Under the pieces are notes generated by a model, which was not told the origin of the DNA, did not search any database, and saw only the letters and a list, made by a program, of their open reading frames with translations. DNA of 64,000 nucleotides from Gerris lacustris. Its lineage: Eukaryota > Arthropoda > Insecta > Hemiptera > Gerridae. Numbering within the stretch: position 1 is the stretch's first letter; each line of letters starts with the position of its first letter. The translations under genes were made by a program, and so were the position numbers. Below are positions 33,815 to 46,425 of this stretch, piece by piece. The stretch lies in the NCBI GenBank assembly GCA_951217055.1, contig OX578283.1:30476260-30540259 (forward strand), read 5' to 3'.

Positions 33815-34616
33815 TAGATATAAAGTATATTATTACGCAATAATATTTGTAAAAGCATTTTTTCTTCTAAAAATTTAATCACCTACAAACATTCAATTAA
33901 ATCTTCTAATTATCATTAATTAATAATAATCTACAAATATTATTACGCAACTTTAAATATTGCGTAATAAAATTGTCAATGTTCATGAAAATATAAATAT
34001 ATCTCGCAGATAATCTAGTTGATATAGAATATTAAAATGTTTATTATTGGCTACGGTGTTATGTATATATATTACGGTGACATATTTATATGAATATATA
34101 GTTTTGGATACACCGAAATTCTTTGGAATACACACGAAACTAATAACATTATTTGACAATTTTATTTTCTTTTATTGAAAGTAAGGTACAGACGATTTCG
34201 ACTTTTATAATTTAACAACTAGTTTACCTCTTTATTTATTTTTTTATTTTGTTTTATTGTTTATCAGCAAAATGTTTGTTTTCATTTCTTTTTTTTGACG
34301 ATAAACTACATAAATGTACTCTTTGAACTTCCTGTTTATTTGAAAACAGAACATAAACATAGAAATGTTCCTGTAGAAAGCTCAACAGCAGTAGTGTAAA
34401 TTATCAAAGAATGAAAAAGCCTTCGTTCCAAAAGTCATTCTGCAGTAAGTCGAATTATCAAATATTTATAATGTTTCTTCATATTATTCTTGTTTTTACT
34501 GGTAATGACTATTAGTATAGCCGGGTGTGTGGAAAAACTTTAAATAATAATGAAATAATGTTTTTGTGTCTAAAAAGCCTCAGATGTTTGTTGCCAAAAT
34601 ATTTTGTTACAACTAC
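33815..34616. other. Unassigned AT-rich DNA
   Basis: TATTACGCAA is repeated near 33,831 and 33,940. Nothing else recognised. Confidence 0.45.
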
Positions 34617-34618
34617 TA

Positions 34619-35176
34619 GAGGTCGACCAAGAAGTCATGAACACGGGAGAAACGGAAAGCTTAACTTCGTTTAAAATCGGAACTTCCGAGTAGTGCCGAA
34701 GTCAGTACAGTCGGGTACTAAGACAATAACCATTCCTAGTTTGTATGACATGCCCAGTTATGTCAAATCTCACAAATAACAACAGAAAGGTTTCCAATCT
34801 GTTAGGTTTCCTGTTTTGTTTGTTTTTATACAGCACGAACTATAGTCACAACTGTTCTAAATTCAAATCAAACTCAGAAATAAAGAGGAAGAAAAAAAAA
34901 TAGATTAAGGAAAAAGAATATCGATTCAGATTTAAAGAATATTATTATGAATAATCAATAAATAATAATATAAAGATATTATCGTATATTATTAGTGATT
35001 TCTTATCAGATACAGTGTTGCCTGTTGCAAAAAATATAGAAGTTATCAAAAATAAAATTATTAATAACAGAAGAACAACACTGTGTTTTTTGACCGTGGT
35101 CTATTATATCAAAAACTGACTGTACATGACAACACTAGCGCACTCCTCTCATTTCCATGACTTCTTGGTCGACCTC
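34619..35176. mobile_element. Tc1/mariner-type MITE with perfect termini
   Basis: GAGGTCGACCAAGAAGTCAT and its exact inverted copy close a 558-bp element flanked by TA on both sides (34,617-34,618 and 35,177-35,178); the outer match extends to CTAG. The interior is AT-rich and non-coding. Perfect termini suggest a relatively recent insertion. Confidence 0.75.
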
Positions 35177-35178
35177 TA

Positions 35179-35610
35179 GAAGCTTTACAAGTAGTGCATT
35201 ATTTATTTTATAAATACGTCAGAGCGTGTTCTCAAAACTAGATAAACACAAAAATGACAGAGTTGGGCTATCTTGACGTGGAAATCTTTGCTCTTTTTTG
35301 TTTTATAATGAATAACACCTACATTTATTTGTTCTTTTATTTATTTTTAACTGATGATTAACATAGGTTGTTTTATTTTTTAGGTCATCATCTTGAGCCT
35401 AGTTTAACAGCCACCTGCTTCATGTTTTCAGTGCTTCTGCTTCTTCATCATCTACCATCCGTTACCGTCTAGGAAATCATAAATCAATGGCGAATCTATT
35501 CAAAATCAACATTCCCCAAAATTATTATTGAACATTTTAACGTTTTAAATATAATCGTAATTTGATCTGTAGACCAAATTATGATTTTTAAGCCTGATAT
35601 TTTATGGTCT
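35179..35610. other. Unassigned AT-rich DNA
   Basis: No gene or repeat recognised. Confidence 0.5.
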
Positions 35611-35722
35611 GTAAAGCTTTTCACAATAACATCATTGATATCTTTACAGCCTTTCACAGTAACAACTTTGATGTATGTACATGTACAGTCTTTCACAATA
35701 ACAACGTGGATATTTGTAAAGC
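35611..35722. repeat. Decayed 33-bp minisatellite, cluster 1
   Basis: Three divergent units of CTTTCACAATAACAACTTTG, ATGTNTGTAAAGC, one with a six-base expansion. Confidence 0.7.
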
Positions 35723-36164
35723 CTATATTATAATAAAATAATCAATATATAAAACAAATTGTCACAGAGAAGTCTAATGTATTAAGAGAAATCTAAATAC
35801 ATGAAATATATAACAGTGCATTATATTGGGATAATGTAATGTACTATATCACGATGTTTATTTAATATCAATAAGTTTGAAGATAAATAATTAAGATGTT
35901 TTATGAAAATGATTCTTTGCTAAAAATAATTTAAGTGGTATTGTAAATCTATGTAACAATGGTGGATAGTAATCGCCTTTTTTTGAAGATGATTCATTAT
36001 TGTCTAAATTGTCACTAACCAATGATGCTTCGAGAGCTAGTAAACTATCTTCTATCAGATAAAAAGTAATCCCATTTATTTAGTATGTCCTTTTTATTCT
36101 GATGATGGCAGATAACAATTTCGACAATGTACTACGTCCATGTATTAAAAAATCAATCTAGCCT
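35723..36164. other. Unassigned AT-rich spacer between minisatellite clusters
   Basis: About 440 bp without repeat units; it may be an insertion or a decayed part of the array. Confidence 0.45.
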
Positions 36165-36330
36165 TTGAAATAACAACCTTGATGTCTGAATATCCTTTCA
36201 CAATAACAACTTTAATGCCCGTAAAGTCTTTAGCAATAAGAACCTTGATGTCTGGAAGCCTTTCACAATTTCAACTTTCATGACCTTAAAGCCTTTCACA
36301 ATAACAACCTTGATGTCTTAAAATCGTTTC
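36165..36330. repeat. Decayed 33-bp minisatellite, cluster 2
   Basis: Five units of the cluster 1 repeat (CCTTTCACAATAACAACCTT, GATGTCT), with about 70-85% mutual similarity by eye. Confidence 0.75.
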
Positions 36331-37606
36331 ATAATTTGATTATAAAGAAAGTAATAAATATAACTAGATTTTTCTTTGTAAATAAATAACCTAATAATCA
36401 AAATTATCAATTGTAACAACATCATCAAATAATTATAATAGAGGCTGGTTTCGACCACTTGTCTGTCATTAGTAAATTGATAATATATAATTTTAAAATA
36501 TTTTCTCATTAAAGAGAATTTTTTCGTCATTAGTATCAAAATGAAAAACTTAAAATAAGAGAGTTATACATCTAAAGGCACGTATTATGCGTTGAATTAT
36601 TCACTGTTGATGACCAACAGTTGTTTAAAGTGGTCGAAATCAGCTTGTTCACTATGAAGTTCTACAAAATATTTGTAAAAACAATTGATACATATGTATA
36701 TACAATCTACAGCTTTACATGTGAGATTGAAAAGGGTAAGCCAAACTCATTTAAATTAAAGCAATTAACAATTTAATGTTTGACCGTTCTGGATAGAAAT
36801 AAGGGATTGTCCGTGACAAACATATTTACCGGAATTATATATCCTTCCTTAAATACAAACCCCGTTTATTACAAAGCACATATCCTGAAATTAATTTGTT
36901 CCATATTCATATTAGGTTAAAGCTAATGAATATTCAGTTAATTAATACAATAGTTTATTTAAGCTAAATTATGTTTCGATTTCCGGAATCGTTTGCTAAA
37001 AGACTAAAGTTTCGTTTTCGAATAATAGTTCGATTGTTCTCTGTGTTTCCATTGTACTTTTGACCTAATGACCTTTGAAATTTCGTCGGTATCGACCGGT
37101 AAAGTTTATATAGAGCAGCTATGTTAAATTTAAATTTTAGCAGAGGAAGTAATTAATAATTATTTAGTTTTATTGGTAAAAACAAAGCATATCTCTGGTA
37201 TTGAACTCTTTTGATATACGGTTATAAAATATTTAAAAAATAAAGGTCCAAACATAAGCAAGCCATCAATGTTATTTTCGGACCAGATTATGTTAAATGA
37301 TAATGAAATCTCAAAATTCATGGTCAGTCATTATTTTAATAATAATAATAAAAGTTTTAAGAAATAATAAAACTAACTGAGGATACAAATTGAACTGAAA
37401 TGTGTAATCTTCCAACGAAACTAAATTTAAGTATTTTGTGGCCATAGTCAGTCTCACTGGCCACTGTACTTGTATGGCCACTGTATCTATATTTAACGTA
37501 TTATTATTATGAATTCGCTAAATCATCCAGTTAGGCTTACGGGATCGAGTTTTAATATACGCTTATTACCATACTTATATTATGCTACTACAGCATAATA
37601 TCATTT
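36331..37606. other. Unassigned AT-rich DNA
   Basis: No gene or repeat family recognised. CAGCATAATA-type hairpin near 37,585. Confidence 0.45.
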
Positions 37607-37854
37607 ATAGCATGTAGAAGAGAAACGCTAATTATTACCTGCTAATCAAATTTCATTAATATCGGACAAGCAGTTTTTAAGATAATATTTTGGTTCACAC
37701 AAATTGAGCGACAGACGCGGAACCAAAAATGTTCCCTGAAATATAAAACGGATTTTTGTCTTGGAAGTTTTGAAATCGGAGACCTAAAAATTCTACGTTC
37801 TTCAGAACGATCACATAGCTTCCTTTACCTTCGGTAAGCTCGGAATTAAAAGAG
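37607..37854 (+). repeat. Family A repeat, 3' half
   Basis: Starts within GCATGTAGAAGAGAAACGC, keeps ATCGGACAAGCAGTTTTTAA, GACAGACGCGGAACC and TTCTTCAGAACGATCACA, and ends in the hairpin TTTACC TTC GGTAA. The opposite-strand 99-codon frame is an artefact. Confidence 0.85.
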
Positions 37855-38130
37855 AGGTAAAATATAATCTTTGAACACGTCGGAAATGTGTGCTCAACAA
37901 TTTGGAAAAATCTTTGTCTTGTAAATTTCATTATAGCCAACACTAATATTCTTGAATCTTTTCTAAAATGGAAATGTCTCGGAGGAAAGATCACACACTT
38001 GTATATAGAATAGGAAAAAAACGTATATTTTCAGAAATAAAGTTGTTTACAATAGTTTGTTTACAAACGTTTAACAACCCTGGTCAACGACAGTCGGGTG
38101 AGTTCCGCCTTATATATCAACTCAGTAATA
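37855..38130. other. Unassigned DNA
   Basis: A plus-strand frame from 37,968 runs into the (TA)n tract and has no recognisable similarity. Confidence 0.4.
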
Positions 38131-38134
38131 ATAC

Positions 38135-38221
<87 letters not shown>
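38131..38221. repeat. (TA)n microsatellite
   Basis: About 45 TA dinucleotides. Confidence 0.97.
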
Positions 38222-38224
<3 letters not shown>

Positions 38225-38965
38225 AAATCTGTAAGCAGAAAAAATAAACCCTAACATCTAATAAATTTGTTTCTCATGTTTTACTTTATTATTAAAACTA
38301 GATACGTTTTAAAAAACTATCTATTATATTTTGCTTTTTATTTAAGTGTGCTTGTTCGAACATCCTTCAAACGATTTTAAGTGTTTCAATGGTTGATCCT
38401 TTAGAGGCTTTAAAGAGTAAGAAAAATAATTTGAATTATTTTTCGTTACGAAAGTTATAATATATTCTTTTATAATTCCGTGAACTATTTTTCTATCTTC
38501 AATATCATAGGATCACTGATATAATGGCTGGTGAAGATGAGAAGTTAACTAAAGTAGAGTTGGTAGGCTTCACTCTGATAAGTTTTATGATAGAAATAGA
38601 TTTCTTTCTTCCAATAATTGTGCTGGGGGTAAGATCCTAATTCTTGATTACCTCAGACCTTAAAATTAAAAGGCCACAGTTGTAAACCTTGTGGAAGTAT
38701 TGAGATGGACTTTACCCATGAAATGACTCAGAGTTTTTTTTTGTCCAAATGCCCATTGTTAAGTTCTGTAATTAATTTGACCAATAAGTTAAATATAAAA
38801 CTTATATAGATAAAAAACTGATAATATTTCAAATCTATGTGACTTTATATTGATCAACAAATACTTTATATTCGACACTTGGTTTAAACTGAGCAAGGCA
38901 ACAAATATTTTATTCTAATAAAAAATTCAAAAACGAAAATAAAATATATTGAATGCAAATAATTA
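38222..38965. other. Unassigned AT-rich DNA
   Basis: No gene or repeat recognised. Confidence 0.5.
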
Positions 38966-38967
38966 TA

Positions 38968-39619
38968 GTCCAGGAGATAGCGTGCAAAAAAGTGTTTGAC
39001 TAACATCAAGCTAGAATTTTGTGTACAAGTCAATCTTTTAGCGCCTTTTAAGAATATGTGTTCGGCTAAGTTCGTCTGCGGGACATAGCTTGGCAATAGG
39101 CGTTTGAAAAAAACAAACCGGTAGAGAGCGGCCATGTCTCACCAATTATGGTGGATAATGTGATTTTCATGATCCTGAGTACAGAATTAGTTAGTAGACC
39201 GAAAATCAAGTTGATGTTGGTTTGTCCCTTGACAGGTGACCACGTTGATTTTTATTAATATTTGAATAACTAACCTATCAAGTGTGAAAATAACATCGAC
39301 TTGATTTTTTGTCTACAAACTATTATATATATAACTATTATATATATAACTATTATATATCTACTAACTATTATGTCTACTAACTGAGTACAAAATTAGT
39401 ATTCTGTACTCAGGATCATGAAAATCATATTGTAAACCATAATTGGTGAGACATGGCCGCTCTCCACCGGTTTGTTTTTTTCAAACGCCTATTGCCAAGC
39501 TATGTCCCGCAGACGAACTTAGCCGAACACATTTTCTTAAAGACGCTAAAAGATTGACTTGTACACAAAATTCTAGCTTGATGTTAGTCAGACACTTTTT
39601 TGCGCGCTATCTCCTGGAC
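38968..39619. mobile_element. Long-terminal-inverted-repeat element flanked by TA
   Basis: The inverted arms, about 38,968-39,190 and 39,395-39,619, are highly similar and begin GTCCAGGAGATAGCG at both ends, with TA duplicated outside (38,966-38,967 and 39,620-39,621). Similar 62-83 codon frames occur once per arm on opposite strands, simply because the arms are inverted copies. A second, inner pair (ATCAAGTTGATGTT / AACATCGACTTGAT) surrounds the centre. The TA flanks suggest a Tc1/mariner-related foldback element. Confidence 0.75.
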
Positions 39620-39621
39620 TA

Positions 39622-40079
39622 CTACTTCATTTAAAAAAAAATGAAAAAAAAAAAATAACTTGTAATTATGAATGTACATAAATTTTTATACTTTATGTTT
39701 GTATGGCATTTTATTTCTTTTACTACAATGGTGATTTGAATTCGTGAAATACATATCACTCTATACATAATAAAATAATATTAATAGTTATAGACTGTTA
39801 TATACACATAGAAAATAATAATAATTCAATGTAACATGTTTATACATAACAAAATATGTTTAAAATTATATATTGTCATATCTGTTTTTTATATATGTAA
39901 AGCTGCAAAACATCCATTATCAATAATACCATATCAAATAAAATAAATTAACACTATATAATTAAAATTATATAAATAAATGAGATCAGTAATATAGCAG
40001 ATGTGTTATAAATTGTATCAGGTAAAAATGAACACATGTGTTCACTAGTGAGACCTTTAATACGCAAATTTACCAAACA

Positions 40080-40080
<1 letters not shown>
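39622..40080. other. Unassigned AT-rich DNA
   Basis: No gene or repeat recognised. Confidence 0.5.

Positions 40081-40143
<63 letters not shown>
40081..40143. repeat. (TA)n microsatellite
   Basis: About 30 TA dinucleotides with one break near 40,091. Confidence 0.95.
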
Positions 40144-40146
<3 letters not shown>

Positions 40147-40267
40147 CATAGATAGTTAATTTAAAATATTAATAAATATTTTCATCTATTTTGTTTAATT
40201 ACTTAAGAAACTTAATTAATTAATTTTTTATTCAAATACATTTAGTTATATATTTTATACAATTTAA

Positions 40268-40272
<5 letters not shown>

Positions 40273-40311
<39 letters not shown>
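40273..40311. repeat. (TA)n microsatellite
   Basis: About 19 TA dinucleotides. Confidence 0.95.
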
Positions 40312-40313
<2 letters not shown>

Positions 40314-41354
40314 AATGTATATATTTTAAATTACTTCCTTATTTGCCAACGCCCACTCTTGGCTGTTTAGCCATTTAGTGTCGCGCTGACCAGTATAGAG
40401 GGGCTTAAAATAGTGCAATTTTTTATTTATGCTAATAATTGTTACATATTTTTGTTCTTATGTTTAGTTACTACTTAATTACAAAACATTATTTTAGTCA
40501 AACAGCAATATCCATACCCATTATATCCTGCTGTGAATATAATGAAGCAATGAATGAATATAATTAATAAAATAAAATCTTTTTATTGCTACATTTTAGC
40601 CAATTAGTTAAATATGCTCAGTTTCGTTTCTAAAATTTATATTTAACTTTGATATCTGTATGTTTATATTGATTCTTTAGAGAATAAACTAATGCACTAT
40701 TTGAATTTGATAATGTTAACTCTAACCCAGGAGTCTGTAGTACTTCTTTCGGAAAAAGATAACTATAACCCTGCGGTTCATAGTAGGTCCTTCTTTTGTA
40801 AAAAGAAACTCTAATCTAAGAGTCGATAGTACTTGGTACAGAAAAGGAAAACTCTAATTTAAAAAAAAAGAAAGGAAAGCTCTAATTTTTAGAACACGTT
40901 TAGGTTTTAGAAAAATGTAAAACTAAAAACTATAGAGAGAAGTTCTTCATTGGATAGAAGAATATTAATCCAATTGTCTAAGGCCTCGGGTGGGATCCTG
41001 TGAGCGGTAAAAATATATATTATTTTCCTATTAAGGTCTTTGGGGAATTATAATTCCAAAAATTATTAACAACTTGGCTAATTTCTAAGACCTCAGTGCA
41101 AAAATACTATTGCTCAAGGGATCAACATAAATTAAAAATATGTATTTTTATTAAATATATTGTTGCTTGGTAATAATAATAACTGATTTAGAAAACGTAA
41201 ACTCAAGTAGTAATAACTTTACCACTAACATCCCCAACGTTAACTAAGTCCAGCAAGTAACTTCGATAAATATTTAACTATTAATAACTCTGTATGCTGG
41301 ATTAAGCATAACTAAGTACATAGTGCATGTCCAAAAACAACATTATTGTCTGTA
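40312..41354. other. Unassigned AT-rich DNA
   Basis: A short GC-richer segment near 40,345-40,410 (GCCAACGCCCACTCTTGGC) forms a small inverted repeat. No gene. Confidence 0.45.
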
Positions 41355-41364
41355 TATCTAAAAA

Positions 41365-41945
41365 TTCTTATTTTTCTATCTACAACATTCTTGTTTTTCT
41401 ATCTACAACATTCTTATTTTTCTATCTACAACATTCTTATCTTTCTATTTACAACTTTCTTATCTGTCTATCTACAACATTCTTGTATTTCTATCTACAA
41501 CATTCATATTTTTCTATCTACAACATTCTTATCTTTCTATTTACAACTTTCTTATCTGTCTATCTACAACATTCTTGTATTTCTATCTACATCATTCATA
41601 TTTTTCTATCTACAACATTCTTATCTTTCTATTTACAACTTTCTTATCTGTCTATCTACAACATCCTTGTATTTCTATCTACAACATTCATATTTTTCTA
41701 TCTACAACATTCTTATCTTTCTATTTACAACTTTCTTATCTGTCTATCTACAACATTCTTGTATTTCTATCTACAATATTCTTATTTTTCTATCTACAAC
41801 ATTCTTTTATTTCAATCTAAAACATGCTTATCTTTCTATCGATAACATTATTATCTTTCTAATCTTCAACATTCTTTTATTTCTATCTACAACACACTTA
41901 TCTTTTCATATACAACATTCTTTAACACGATCTACAACATTCTTA
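41365..41945. repeat. 23-bp minisatellite with 92-bp higher-order period
   Basis: The unit is close to TTTTCTATCTACAACATTCT then TAT. Unit starts step by exactly 23 bp (for example TCTAT at 41,375, 41,398, 41,421, 41,444, 41,467). A four-unit block marked by TATCTGTC recurs at 41,461, 41,553, 41,645 and 41,737, a 92-bp higher-order repeat. The unit lacks stops in the plus strand and 23 is not a multiple of 3, so three long frames (up to 207 codons) run through it; they are by-products. Confidence 0.95.
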
Positions 41946-43190
41946 ATTTATGATTATTACATCAAGTAGATGAGTAAAGTGGCTCTTAATGACTTTATTG
42001 TTGTGAAAATAGAAGCAGCATAAAATTATAAACAAAAAACAAATTGCATAATCTTGTGCCAAAAATGTAATTGCATTATTTTCATAGTTCACTTCAAGAA
42101 CCTGCTTCACGTGTAGTTCCCGCTTACCTAGCTCCGTGGAATTTTAAAGCAGCTTAGGACGCAGTCAATAAAGCATAGGAATCAGATAGGGTCTTATCAA
42201 ATCATTACGTGTAAGAAATTTTAGCAACCATGCCTAATTAAAAATAAATAAAATATCTATTTCAAACGGCGGGATATATTTTTCTTTAATTTATTATTAC
42301 TATTTTAATTATAACATAAAACTAGACATTTATCTTCTGTGTATCTTTTAATTTCATAATATAAATAATTTTTTATCAAATAAAATGTATATATCAGTTA
42401 ATTAATCTCCTATTTTTTATTATAAAATATCTAGATAATAATTACTATATAAAATTATGACCAAAAATTATTTACAGACATAAATAAAAGTATAATTAAC
42501 TTATAATTAAAAACCTGATGTAATTAAAACCCAATTTATCGTTATAATATAATGCATAATCAATTTAAAAAAAAAAAAAAAATCATCATTAAGCAATATG
42601 GTGGAAGATTCCTTTTATACAATTAGTTTTGTTATTAGTTATTATAAAATTTGTATTGAGTTAATATTTCATTAATATAATGAAGGGGGAATATCCACTA
42701 TTTTGTTTATTTCTAGGTGTACTGTGCATATTTATATTTTTGTATATTTTATCTACGGCAGTAAATAAATATAAATATTATGTTACATATTATAAAAATA
42801 CATATCTGTTGTATAATGATATTAAGTTTATAATTATTATATGGAATGTTATGTTTGTTTTTTTAATTAAATACAGTATATTAGTTAATTGTATAATTAC
42901 GGTTGATTATTCATTTATTTTTTATCTTTTTTTTTATTTTTTACTTTTAATGACCATCAATCAATATGTATCACTATAAATTCATGTGTAATTAATGCAA
43001 ACATTACGCTTATATTTGAAGTAGTATACAAACACAATAGTTTTGCGAACGTACATTTCACGACTCAGTGTTCGAATAAGAATATCATCATTAATATAGT
43101 TTATAAATTATGTATTAATATTAACAATGTAAACTATATTGCTATAAAGAATACAGTTGTTTTATGTAATACCAGAGGAATACCCGGAGT
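41946..43190. other. Unassigned AT-rich DNA
   Basis: Extremely AT-rich from 42,240 on. The hydrophobic 99-codon frame at 42,680-42,979 has composition typical of AT-rich chance frames. A small hairpin ACCCGG / CCGGGT lies at about 43,173-43,198. Confidence 0.45.
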
Positions 43191-43204
43191 TACCCGGGTT
43201 CATT

Positions 43205-43560
43205 TTATAAAGATGTATATCTAGCAGTTAGACGGAAGGACGAACTACTTGTTCAAACCTATTACTTAGGTCCTTATTGGTCCCTTTTTAGGGTTTTGTA
43301 GATACTTCTCAAAACCCTTATACCGAGGGTGAGGTGTCCGTCCGTCCGTCGCTCTTTGGTTCATAGGGCCCGAACCGTTTAAACGAAAGTGATGAAATTT
43401 TAAACACTGGTACAACTTTTTGCCCCAACCACAGGAAAAATATACAGAAGTTTAAAATTTAATATGCGCAATTCGTAAAAATGTGGTAAACTCAAAAATT
43501 TATATTTTTTTTAATTTTCGATTGGGGTATCAAATGAAAGCTGCTAAAGAGTAGGACGCA
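43205..43560 (+). repeat. Arthropod-style dispersed repeat fragment with CCGTCCGTCCGTC
   Basis: Shows 'GGGTTTTGTAGATACTTCTC ... AAAACCCTTATACCGAGG ... GTCCGTCCGTCCGTCGCTC ... TTCATAGGGCCCGAACCGTT'. This pattern is found in many arthropod genomes as a dispersed non-coding repeat. Class not resolved. It runs into a (TA)n stretch at about 43,560. Confidence 0.5.
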
Positions 43561-44785
43561 TATATATATATATATGTATTTATATATATCCTTTTTTAAA
43601 TGTTGCATTCCTTGTTGGGTAAAAAACATCAAAATGTACCCAAACAAAATTCCCCCCCCCCCAACCTTTATACAACGGCTGGTCCTAAAATTTCGAAATA
43701 ATTCATGCTAATGCCTTATTGTGGGGCGATGAAAATTACGGGAGTGCATATCAAATTTTTAAAATAAATAATTTCGAAAAGCAATTGCCTCTTTAATTTA
43801 CAATTATCGTGAAAAAACCGCACGACCACACCAGTATTTTGACCATGGTGATATAAAGTTATATGCCAAGTTTGGTAAAACCTTAAAAACGAAAGAGACT
43901 ATAAACAGACACAGCTCACAGCTACAATTATAATAATGACTAGTTAGAACTGTAATTATATGTAATTATAATATAATATAATTAATTACTGTAATTATAA
44001 TATAATTATACAATGCCTAATGATATCTAGTCAAAATTAGTTTTGACTGAAATCAAGCAGTTACTTTTTTTTCTGCCCTAACTCTTATTACTTGTTCATT
44101 TTTTTCATACTAATAATTGATGTATTATGAGGAAAATGATATGAAGGTAACAGATCCCAGGTTTCAGATGATCTTGTAACAGATCATTAAGTTCGAAATG
44201 ACTTACTTGCCTATTCTTGCTCTCAAAAGATAGTAGTGATTACTGATAACTGGAGAGGCCAGGTTTTTTTAAGGTTACTAGTAACATAGTAGATATTAAA
44301 AGTCAATTCTAGTCCTGACTAGTCATTATTGATTTTGCTGAAAGCGCTTAGCCAAAACAAGTCCTGACTAGAATATTCTAGTTTCGACTTATTTCGAAAT
44401 AACCATATATACATAATAATTTATAAAATATTACTCATAATTATACATTAAATATTAATTTCGATAAATTAGTTTTTGGACAATTATACATTATTATGAG
44501 TTTCTAACGCTAAAATACTGATATTATTGTGCGATTAATATTTTATTAATTAAGCATTAAAGTTATAAAATAATACTCGTATATTAATGTATTTATAATA
44601 ACCGCTAAATAATAAATATTGAGTACATATTGATATTGGTGTACTAAAAATTTGAAATTATATTAATATTAATAAGAACTTTTATGCTAATAAGTTATTA
44701 AAATATAGAAAATGAATATTTTTAAAAATAATTTTACAATTTAAAATAAAAATACCCCCCTCCTTTTAGTTATACAATAATTATG

Positions 44786-44793
<8 letters not shown>
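43561..44793. other. Unassigned AT-rich DNA
   Basis: Holds short TA tracts (43,560-43,590), a C10 run at about 43,652-43,662 and a local repeat ATAATATAATTA near 43,970. No gene. Confidence 0.45.

Positions 44794-44872
<79 letters not shown>
44794..44872. repeat. (TA)n microsatellite
   Basis: About 39 TA dinucleotides, followed by a second short tract. Confidence 0.97.
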
Positions 44873-44875
<3 letters not shown>

Positions 44876-44889
44876 ATAATATATATATA

Positions 44890-45730
44890 AATTATAATTT
44901 GCTGGTTTTACTTTCTCTTCAATTTTTTTTTAATATGAATGTATTGAATAATATTAATAAAAAGAATAATATAAATATTTTAAATCAAATTTGAATTATA
45001 AAAATAAGAATTAACATTCCTTTTTAGCATTAATTAGAGTACTTAGTTTTATATTTTTAATATTTCCATATATACTGAGAACGTCTGTATTTTCAGAACA
45101 TCTAGAAGATAAACATAAATTACTTTTATTTTATACATTTATAGTCCATTGGTAAGTTATATTTTTATTCAGTTCGAGCAAAACCCTATTGAACGTGTTG
45201 TAGTCCAAAAACTAATATATTGATTTTAGACTCTTATGTTGATGGTCTTTGCTGATTTTTTTTTTTTTTTTTACAATATTGAATATTGGATTTTTATTTT
45301 TCTGTAATACAATTAAATTATTTTTTTTTTTTTTTAATATGAATAATTAAGTTCATGAGCATAATAACCAAAAATACAATATCAATAAATATCAGTTATT
45401 AATTGTACAATAGAACTTTCATTCTCAATAACAAGATAATTAAATTTATGTATAAAATAAACAATTCTTTTTTTAACTGTATAAATAAAATAATTAAAAT
45501 TTTAAAGAAGATTAACATTGTTAACTAAGTTTAAAGCCAATTTAATTATCAATTGTATTGAAACAAAAGTGGAGGGAGATTATAAAAAAAAAATAATTAA
45601 AAAACAAATATTTGATTAATGCTTATTTAATATTGAATTATTCTAATTGCTAAATTTAATTAAGAAAATGTAAAAAAAAAAAATATATTAAATATACTCG
45701 AATTAATTTTGTAAAAATAAATGAAAAATC
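44890..45730. other. Unassigned, extremely AT-rich DNA
   Basis: Long A and T runs and no GC-containing motifs of note. Confidence 0.5.

Positions 45731-45790
<60 letters not shown>
45731..45790. repeat. (TA)n microsatellite
   Basis: About 28 TA dinucleotides with one break. Confidence 0.95.
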
Positions 45791-45793
<3 letters not shown>

Positions 45794-46254
45794 TAAATAA
45801 ATATATATATTAACACCTGTGCCAAATTAGTCAAATTGATTGTTACTTGTTAATAAAATGATTTCTTTTTGATATTGAAATAAAAGGGAATGTATTAAAT
45901 TTAACTGTTCTTAATTTAATGTATTTCACAATGAAGGCAGTTTTATATACTTGATTCTTATTTATAAACCTTCATTTTCTTTATTTATGATTTTTGTATT
46001 TATATTAAATTTAATTTATTATTTTTACGCGAGTAAATTATACATAGGTAAATATTTCGGAATAAGTCGGAAGGAAATGAATAGTATTAATAATAATTTT
46101 ACTTTTATAAAGGTAAATTATATTAATAGTTTTATATTAAAATTATACATTTTTTGTTATTATAGTTCTTGTTTCCCTATTTTATTATAAATCTTTCTTC
46201 ATTTTTAGGGTTTGTTGGTAAAAATGAAATCCTTTACTTGTCCGTCTGTAACGC
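45791..46254. other. Unassigned AT-rich DNA
   Basis: The 79-codon plus frame at 45,951-46,190 is Ile/Phe/Tyr-rich and looks like a chance frame. Confidence 0.45.
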
Positions 46255-46256
46255 AC

Positions 46257-46425
46257 CTGATGATGAACTGATGACGACCAACATTCATCCACTTTCAAAC
46301 ATTTCCGCCTAAGTAAAGTGGAAATAAATGTTTGAAAGTGGTGGAATGTTGGTCATTATCTTATTACTATCCAACTAAAGTGAACGAATGTTAGTCGTCA
46401 TCAGTTCACTTACCAACTAGAGTGA
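46257..46425. mobile_element. Foldback element with three inverted arms
   Basis: Arm 46,268-46,304 (CTGATGACGACCAACATTCA ... CTTTCAAACATTT) pairs with 46,325-46,355 over the CATTT-AAAGTGG part and with 46,385-46,403 (GAATGTTAGTCGTCATCAG) over the outer part. CTAAAGTGAA / CTAGAGTGAA flanks suggest further short repeats. Confidence 0.65.

Noticed and set aside
36085..36120. CTGATGA motif as another hammerhead
   Set aside because: No GAAA strand or helix II follows in the right place; the same is true near 11,447 and 46,258.
38884..39634. Pair of related proteins on opposite strands
   Set aside because: They are the two arms of one inverted-repeat element, so the similarity is a consequence of the palindrome.
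41346..41969. 207-codon open frame
   Set aside because: It runs entirely through the 23-bp repeat, and equally long frames exist in the other plus-strand phases.
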